From Corynebacterium tuberculostearicum (GTDB taxonomy: Bacteria > Actinomycetota > Actinomycetes > Mycobacteriales > Mycobacteriaceae): a stretch of 64,000 bases of DNA. The notes under the pieces were generated by a model. That model was not told the DNA's origin, did no database searches, and saw nothing but the letters and a program-made list of their open reading frames with translations. The stretch lies in the NCBI RefSeq assembly GCF_016894265.1, contig NZ_CP069791.1, positions 1,054,001 to 1,118,000 on the forward strand, read 5' to 3'. Numbering within the stretch: position 1 is the first letter of the stretch; every line of letters starts with the position of its first letter. The position numbers were made by a program, and so were the translations under genes. This document shows positions 59,916 through 64,000 of this stretch, in pieces.

Positions 59916-60488
59916 TTAATACTCGTAGCCTTCAACCGCACCCGTATCCGAATCGGCTGGCGCATCCGTAACCGCGCCAGACTCTGGTGCGTATCCTGTA
60001 TCAATATCGCCGTAGTTATCGGGATAGTCTGAATCGGAAGGCGGAAGACCTCCGTTGCACAGCTCGGCCCATTCCTCGGGGTATTTATATCGCCCGTCTT
60101 GACCACCGCAGACCTCTTCAGCGCGTACGGAACGCCGGTGGGATGGTGTATCGCATAGTTCTGTAGGCCTTTCGGTGCCGTCAGAAAATGTACCCAGAAT
60201 GGTCAAGTTCCCCGGATCGCAATACAGCAACTCCGGCTCCGCGGCCGCAGCCTGGGGTTGGGTCTCCGGTTCAGGGGCAATGCTTTCTTCAGGTTCTTCG
60301 GTTTCGGTTTCTTCGCTGCTGGTCGTGGTGGAAGAGGTGGTGCTCGAAGAACTAGTAGCGCTCGAAGTAGAGGTAGCTGAAGAACTAGTACTCGTCTCGG
60401 CGGGTGGCTCGGAATCAGGCGAGGAGCATGCGGAAAGGATGAGAGTAAGGGTAGCGCCCAGAAGTAGGGCAGGGGATTTGCGGGACAT
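59916..60488 (-). CDS. Secreted Ser/Thr-rich lipoprotein
   Basis: 190-residue predicted lipoprotein. The signal peptide MSRKSPALLLGATLTLILSAC ends in the lipobox L-S-A-C (Cys21). Next is a ~35-residue Ser/Thr/Glu low-complexity stalk (residues ~28-66) and an acidic Pro/Ala linker. The C-terminal globular part has four cysteines (LLYCDPGNL, ELCDTPSHRR, EEVCGGQDGRY, ELCNGGLPP), probably two disulfides. The tail is Asp/Tyr/Gly-rich. Function unknown. Divergent from era. Confidence 0.8.
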   Translation of the reverse strand: MSRKSPALLLGATLTLILSACSSPDSEPPAETSTSSSATSTSSATSSSSTTSSTTTSSEETETEEPEESIAPEPETQPQAAAAEPELLYCDPGNLTILGTFSDGTERPTELCDTPSHRRSVRAEEVCGGQDGRYKYPEEWAELCNGGLPPSDSDYPDNYGDIDTGYAPESGAVTDAPADSDTGAVEGYEY

Positions 60489-60614
60489 GAGGGGCCTTTC
60501 GGAGAGTTAGCGCGGTATGCGCTGGGGAGAAGAGGTTTCTCCATAGATTAATCCTTTGCCGTGTCACCGGTGCGAATTGGCTGCGAACTAATCGGAGATC
60601 TTGACTCCGTGGGC

Positions 60615-60620
60615 TATTAT
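60615..60620 (+). promoter_or_regulatory. -10 element of era (leaderless)
   Basis: TATTAT lies 8 nt before the era ATG at 60629, without a ribosome site. Confidence 0.5.
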
Positions 60621-60628
60621 TGCGGGTA

Positions 60629-61666
60629 ATGAGTTCTGATTTTGATGCACAGTTTGATGCGGCATTCGAGGGCTTGCCAGAAGACCCCGATGATGCCGTG
60701 CCGGAAGGCGCCGAGAATACGGCAGCCCCGCTTGATTATTCGCAATACACCGATACCCCGGAGGGATTCCGTTCGGGCTTCGTATCCTTCGTAGGGCGCC
60801 CGAATACCGGCAAGTCCACGCTGACTAATGCCCTGGTGGGGCAGAAGATTGCGATTACCGCAGACCAGCCGGAGACCACCCGCCACACCATCCGCGGCTT
60901 GGTACACCGCGATGATGCCCAGGTCATCGTCGTGGATACACCGGGCCTGCACCGCCCACGCACCCTACTGGGCGAGCGCCTCAACGAGGTAGTCAAAGAC
61001 ACCTATGCCGATGTGGATGTAATCGGCCTGACCATCCCGGCCGATGAAAAGATTGGCCCGGGTGACCGCTGGATCCTGGAAAACGTGCGCAGCATCGCGC
61101 CAAAGACCCCGATCATCGGTATCGTCACCAAACTGGATAAGGCCAGCAAAGATCAGGTTGGCGCGCAGCTGCTGGCCCTGCACGAGCTGCTCTCCCAGGA
61201 TGACCCGAATGCGGTAGTCATCCCGGTTTCCTCCAAAGAGGGCGTGCAACTGGATGAGCTGGTGCAGGTCATCGTGGATCACCTGCCGGAAGGCCCGAAG
61301 TTCTACCCGGATGACCACATCACCGATGAGGGCCAGGAGAAGCGCATCGAGGAACTCATTCGTGAGGCCGCCCTGTCCGGCTTGAAAGCGGAGCTGCCGC
61401 ACTCGGTGGCGGTGCAGGTTGATGAGATGTTGCCGTCGCGCACCCGCGAGGGTGTGCTGGATATCCATGCCATTTTGTACCTAGAGCGTCCCGGCCAAAA
61501 GCGCATTATTGAGGGCAAAGATGGCCTGCGCTTCCGTCGCATTGTGGGCAATGCCCGCAAGGAGATCATCGAGCTGCTCGGCCACAATGTGTACCTTGAT
61601 CTGCGCATCAAGGTGCTGAAGAATTGGCAGTCTGACCCGAAGTCGCTGGGTAGGCTCGGGTTCTAG
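60629..61666 (+). CDS. era: GTPase Era
   Basis: Essential GTPase that binds the 3' end of 16S rRNA during 30S assembly. G1 is G-R-P-N-T-G-K-S-T at 56-64, with VDTPGLHRPR (G3), TKLDKA (G4) and a C-terminal KH domain (IIEGKDGLRFRRIVGNARKEIIELLGHNVYLDLRIKVLKNW). An acidic N-terminal extension of ~45 residues (DAQFDAAFEGLPEDPDDAVPEGAEN) precedes the G domain, longer than in E. coli. Followed by recO after 6 nt; the era-recO-uppS order is conserved in corynebacteria. Confidence 0.95.
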   Translation: MSSDFDAQFDAAFEGLPEDPDDAVPEGAENTAAPLDYSQYTDTPEGFRSGFVSFVGRPNTGKSTLTNALVGQKIAITADQPETTRHTIRGLVHRDDAQVIVVDTPGLHRPRTLLGERLNEVVKDTYADVDVIGLTIPADEKIGPGDRWILENVRSIAPKTPIIGIVTKLDKASKDQVGAQLLALHELLSQDDPNAVVIPVSSKEGVQLDELVQVIVDHLPEGPKFYPDDHITDEGQEKRIEELIREAALSGLKAELPHSVAVQVDEMLPSRTREGVLDIHAILYLERPGQKRIIEGKDGLRFRRIVGNARKEIIELLGHNVYLDLRIKVLKNWQSDPKSLGRLGF

Positions 61667-61672
61667 ACCACT

Positions 61673-62389
61673 ATGCGCGAGAACTATCGTGACCGCGCAG
61701 TGGTCATCCGCACCTATGACTTTGGTGAGGCCGATCGCGTCATCGTCCTGCTCACCCGCGATCATGGCCTCGTGCGCGCGGTGGCCAAGGGCGTGCGCCG
61801 GGCAAAGTCGCGCTTCGGGTCGCGCCTGCAGCTCTTCGTCAACCTCGATGTTCAGCTGTATGTGGGCAAGAACCTGGCCACCATTTCCCAGGCGGATACG
61901 GTCGACTATTTTGGCGCGCGCCTCATCGAGGACTATGAGCGCTACACGGCCGCGTGCGCGGTGTTGGAATCGGCCGAGCGCCTTGCGTTTGCCGACGCCG
62001 CCCATGACCCCTACCTCTACGAATCCGTCACCGCGACCTTGGAGCAGCTCCAGACCGCGGACCCGACCATGACTCTGGATGCCTTCTTGCTGCAGGCGAT
62101 GGCGCATGCCGGTTGGGCGCCGAGCCTGTTCAACTGCGCCCAGTGCAACCGGCCTGGCCCGCACCACGCCTTCCACCCGGCGGTAGGCGGTGCGGCGTGC
62201 CACGAATGTCGGCCGCCGGGCGCGGCCGAAGTGGACCCGGAAACCCTGCATCACCTGTGGCTTTTGGCGCATAACCACCCGACGAACCCGACGAATGCGC
62301 AGAAGCAGGAGGGGCATCGTCTAGCGCGGGCGCACCTGCAGTGGCACATGGAGCGCAATGTTTCCGCATTGCAGGTTATGGAGCAGTAG
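61673..62389 (+). CDS. recO: DNA repair protein RecO
   Basis: Recombination mediator that loads RecA onto SSB-coated DNA with RecR. The 238 residues show the N-terminal OB fold (YRDRAVVIRTYDFGEADRVIVLLTRDHGLVRAVAKGVRRAKSRFGSRLQLFVNLDVQLYVGKNLATISQADTVD) and a four-cysteine zinc site (CAQC...CHEC) in the C-terminal domain (FNCAQCNRPGPHHAFHPAVGGAACHECR). It sits 6 nt after era; its end overlaps the likely uppS -10. Confidence 0.95.
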   Translation: MRENYRDRAVVIRTYDFGEADRVIVLLTRDHGLVRAVAKGVRRAKSRFGSRLQLFVNLDVQLYVGKNLATISQADTVDYFGARLIEDYERYTAACAVLESAERLAFADAAHDPYLYESVTATLEQLQTADPTMTLDAFLLQAMAHAGWAPSLFNCAQCNRPGPHHAFHPAVGGAACHECRPPGAAEVDPETLHHLWLLAHNHPTNPTNAQKQEGHRLARAHLQWHMERNVSALQVMEQ

Positions 62390-62392
62390 AAT
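62387..62392 (+). promoter_or_regulatory. -10 element of uppS (leaderless)
   Basis: TAGAAT, formed partly by the recO stop codon, lies exactly 7 nt before the GTG at 62400. Confidence 0.5.
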
Positions 62393-62399
62393 ATAGCCC

Positions 62400-63155
62400 G
62401 TGATTACGCCAGACCCGAACCGCACTTTGACCCCGCCGAATATCCCGGATGAGTTCATGCCGCGCCATATTGCGCTGGTCATGGACGGCAACGGCCGCTG
62501 GGCCCAGGAGAAAGGCATGAAGCGCACCGAGGGGCATAGGCGCGGAGAAGCCGTGCTTCTTGACGTCGTCGATGCCTGCCTTGCCGCCGGCGTTCCCTAC
62601 CTTTCGGCCTATGCCTTTTCCACGGAGAATTGGCGCCGCAGCCCGGAGGAAGTCCGCTTCCTTATGGGCTTTAACCGCGACGTGCTGCGCCGCCAGCGTG
62701 AGTGGCTCAATGAGCGTGGCGTGCGCGTGGTGTGGGCCGGCCGCCGCCCGCGCTTGTGGCGCTCGGTTATTAAGGAGCTCGAGGCCGCCCAGGAGCTGAC
62801 CAAGGACAATACCAAGATGACCCTGGCCATGTGCGTCAACTACGGCGGTAGGGCAGAACTGGTGGATGGCTTTAGGGACATCGCCAAGCAGGTTGCCGCG
62901 GGCGAGCTTAACCCGCGCGATATCAAGGAAGAAACCATCGCGCAGCACCTCTATGACCCGAGCATGCCGGACGTGGATCTCTTCCTGCGCCCGTCTGGTG
63001 AGAAGCGCACCTCTAACTTCCTGCTGTGGCAGTCCGCCTACGCGGAGATGATTTACCAGGACAAGCTCTTCCCGGACTTTACGCCGGAGGATCTCTTCGC
63101 CGCCATCGAGGAATACGCGCGGCGCGACCGCCGCTTCGGCGGCGTGAAGAAGTAG
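62400..63155 (+). CDS. uppS: Isoprenyl transferase (Z-decaprenyl diphosphate synthase type)
   Basis: cis-Prenyltransferase that makes the polyprenyl diphosphate carrier for peptidoglycan and arabinogalactan. The 251 residues have [28 protein letters not shown] (active-site D and G-N-G-R-W), [15 protein letters not shown], and the C-terminal [27 protein letters not shown] with the R-x-S-G-E-x-R pattern. In actinobacteria two such enzymes usually act in turn. The location after recO suggests the long-chain (decaprenyl) enzyme, but chain length cannot be read from sequence. GTG start. Confidence 0.93.
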   Translation: MITPDPNRTLTPPNIPDEFMPRHIALVMDGNGRWAQEKGMKRTEGHRRGEAVLLDVVDACLAAGVPYLSAYAFSTENWRRSPEEVRFLMGFNRDVLRRQREWLNERGVRVVWAGRRPRLWRSVIKELEAAQELTKDNTKMTLAMCVNYGGRAELVDGFRDIAKQVAAGELNPRDIKEETIAQHLYDPSMPDVDLFLRPSGEKRTSNFLLWQSAYAEMIYQDKLFPDFTPEDLFAAIEEYARRDRRFGGVKK

Positions 63156-63189
63156 CGCGCAGTGCCGAAGTGCTGCGCGGCTACTTTTC
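63156..63189 (+). terminator. Likely terminator after uppS
   Basis: CGCGCAG and CTGCGCG (63156-63162, 63173-63179) form a 7-bp GC stem with a 10-nt loop, followed by GCTACTTTTC. It overlaps the 3' end of the convergent XRE gene. Confidence 0.5.
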
Positions 63190-63375
63190 GGGGATGAATA
63201 TGTCCTCGATGTGGCAGGAAAAGTGGCGCGCGATCTGGAACGCGAGGGGGAGCGAAGGATCGTAGCGCCCTTTTTCAATACTGATGACCGTTTGGCGCGA
63301 GACACCTAGCTCTGTAGCCAAGCCCTGCTGCGAGAGACCTTGGCTCTCGCGAATCTCTTTTAGCCGGTTGTCCAT
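63181..63375 (-). CDS. XRE-family helix-turn-helix regulator
   Basis: 64-residue Cro/CI-type protein that is just the DNA-binding domain: LKEIRESQGLSQQGLATELGVSRQTVISIEKGRYDPSLPLAFQIARHFSCHIEDIF. It is encoded 3 nt downstream of a four-helix membrane protein gene. The membrane-protein/YozG-like-regulator pairing is widespread in Gram-positive bacteria and usually self-regulating. The palindromes at 63863-63912 upstream of the operon are good candidates for its operator. Confidence 0.88.
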   Translation of the reverse strand: MDNRLKEIRESQGLSQQGLATELGVSRQTVISIEKGRYDPSLPLAFQIARHFSCHIEDIFIPEK

Positions 63376-63378
63376 GGC

Positions 63379-63828
63379 TTAGCTCGCCGCCCGCTTGTGG
63401 GCAAAGTAGCTAATGCCAAAGGTGCAGCTGACAAATACTCCCAAGATGATGGTGAGCATGGTGCCGGAAACTTGGAACTCCCAAAAAGAGGAGACAACGC
63501 CTAGGCCGCCGATGCCAAAGAGCATGGCGTGCAGGGTGTTTTCGGAAGCCTGCGAATACCAATGGGATTCGATCGAATTTTCCGGTTCGGGTGTTGCCCC
63601 GCGGATGGTGGACCGATCCACCATAAAAAGCCAGCTAGCGGAGATAGCAACAGGCAGGAGGCACAACGAGTACACGGTAAACGCTAGCCACGGCGAATCT
63701 TCGTGTACGAACGCGGCCACGATGGCACCGGCTGCCGCCGCAAGGGCCGCGCCTGCAGCAACGGACAAAGTTATGAGCTTGGCTTGTGAGCCGCCAAACT
63801 TGGGGCGGCCAAAGCGAGTGGTCTGCAT
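63379..63828 (-). CDS. Membrane protein paired with XRE regulator
   Basis: 149 residues with four predicted membrane helices (AKLITLSVAAGAALAAAAGAIVAAFV, WLAFTVYSLCLLPVAISASWLF, TLHAMLFGIGGLGVVSSFWEF, MLTIILGVFVSCTFGISYFA). An extracellular or cytosolic loop in the middle contains NSIESHWYSQASE. No function is assigned. The ATG at 63828 is chosen for its AGGAGG ribosome site 7 nt upstream; 14 further codons are open upstream. First gene of the two-gene module. Confidence 0.8.
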   Translation of the reverse strand: MQTTRFGRPKFGGSQAKLITLSVAAGAALAAAAGAIVAAFVHEDSPWLAFTVYSLCLLPVAISASWLFMVDRSTIRGATPEPENSIESHWYSQASENTLHAMLFGIGGLGVVSSFWEFQVSGTMLTIILGVFVSCTFGISYFAHKRAAS

Positions 63829-63862
63829 GGAAACCTCCTGTAGCAACGGTTTGTAAAGTGTG

Positions 63863-63912
63863 CTTGACACACACTATATGTCAAGGGTCCTTTACTGTAA
63901 AGGAGGCTTTAC
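63863..63912 (-). promoter_or_regulatory. Promoter with nested palindromic operators for the XRE module
   Basis: On the minus strand TTTACA (63901-63896), a 17-nt spacer and TATAGT (63878-63873) make a strong sigma-A-type promoter. Overlapping it are CTTGACA-N9-TGTCAAG (63863-63885), CCTTTAC-T-GTAAAGG (63889-63903) and GTAAAG-N4-CTTTAC (63897-63912). A wider TAGCAAC...GTTGCTA pair (63841-63847, 63923-63929) encloses all of them. The layout fits an autoregulated repressor. Confidence 0.6.
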
Positions 63913-63935
63913 TATCGCGGCAGTTGCTAAAGAAA

Positions 63936-63968
63936 AACCTCAGGCTCCGGAAGTTGGAGTCTGAGGTT
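63936..63968 (-). terminator. Terminator of a minus-strand gene beyond the right edge
   Basis: On the minus strand AACCTCAG-A-CTCC pairs with GGAG-C-CTGAGGTT and is followed by TTTTCTTTAG. It implies that a minus-strand gene ends just past or near base 64000. Confidence 0.7.
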
Positions 63969-64000
63969 AGGGGAGAGGCGGCTTCGCAAGGAAGCGCGAG

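Noticed and set aside
63967-64000. 3' end of a minus-strand coding region entering from the right edge (stop at 63967-63969)
   Set aside because: One of three frames stays open for only ten codons and its stop would lie inside the terminator stem. Too short to call; only the terminator is annotated.
1-64000. CRISPR arrays, tRNA/rRNA genes, insertion sequences, prophage
   Set aside because: No spaced direct repeats, no cloverleaf or rRNA sequence, and no transposase, integrase or phage structural genes were recognised on either strand.

Overview
The window is a 64 kb stretch of a high-GC actinobacterial chromosome, almost certainly a Corynebacterium. The gene order matches the conserved corynebacterial/mycobacterial backbone: nadD-rsfS-gpgP-degV-comEA-comEC-holA, rpsT/lepA, aecD-brnQ, hemW-hrcA-dnaJ-rsmE-phoH-ybeY and era-recO-uppS. 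Many genes also carry a TANNNT -10 hexamer about 7 nt upstream of the start codon, the leaderless-mRNA layout common in this phylum. No rRNA, tRNA, CRISPR array, prophage or insertion sequence was found. The species cannot be fixed from the sequence alone.

Layout. 1-7 kb: NAD synthesis, ribosome silencing, a phosphatase, the DNA-uptake pair comEA/comEC, DNA polymerase III delta, an ankyrin protein and a LysE exporter. 7-9.2 kb: a compact restriction-modification pair on the minus strand. 9.5-13.1 kb: a TetR regulator, rpsT, and a PemK-like gene that shares a back-to-back promoter with lepA. 13.2-15.8 kb: an HNH endonuclease gene and an M20 peptidase. 15.8-20.2 kb: two tandem, paralogous histidine kinase/response regulator pairs. 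20.2-24.9 kb: a BCCT osmolyte transporter and a fused thiosulfate importer (YeeE + TusA). 24.9-32.2 kb: a FUSC membrane protein and a GntR-led peptide-type ABC operon. 33-38.9 kb: a luciferase-like oxidoreductase, brnQ, aecD and an ABC exporter. 39-46 kb: idi, a carboxylesterase, malQ and an acyl-CoA ligase. 46.3-49 kb: a secreted collagen-like protein gene cut by an amber codon, and a putative nuclease. 49.3-51.7 kb: two CNNM/HlyC-type membrane proteins. 51.9-63.2 kb: the hemW to uppS block, with pdxY, a formamidase and a lipoprotein lying between ybeY and era. 63.2-64 kb: a small XRE/membrane-protein module.

The most striking unexplained signal is a shared promoter architecture at three unlinked loci. 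Paired 12-bp elements built on the DnaA-box sequence TTATCCACA lie upstream of comEA, the DUF222-type HNH endonuclease and a DUF559/AbiEi-like putative nuclease. In all three the proximal copy has the same orientation and ends 53 nt before the start codon. This suggests a small co-regulated set of DNA-uptake/DNA-cleavage genes, perhaps controlled by DnaA or by a factor with the same specificity. Other notable signals are a near-consensus McbR operator in front of the thiosulfate importer, a symmetrical bidirectional promoter between pemK-like and lepA, the amber-interrupted collagen-like gene, and an elaborate operator in front of the XRE module.
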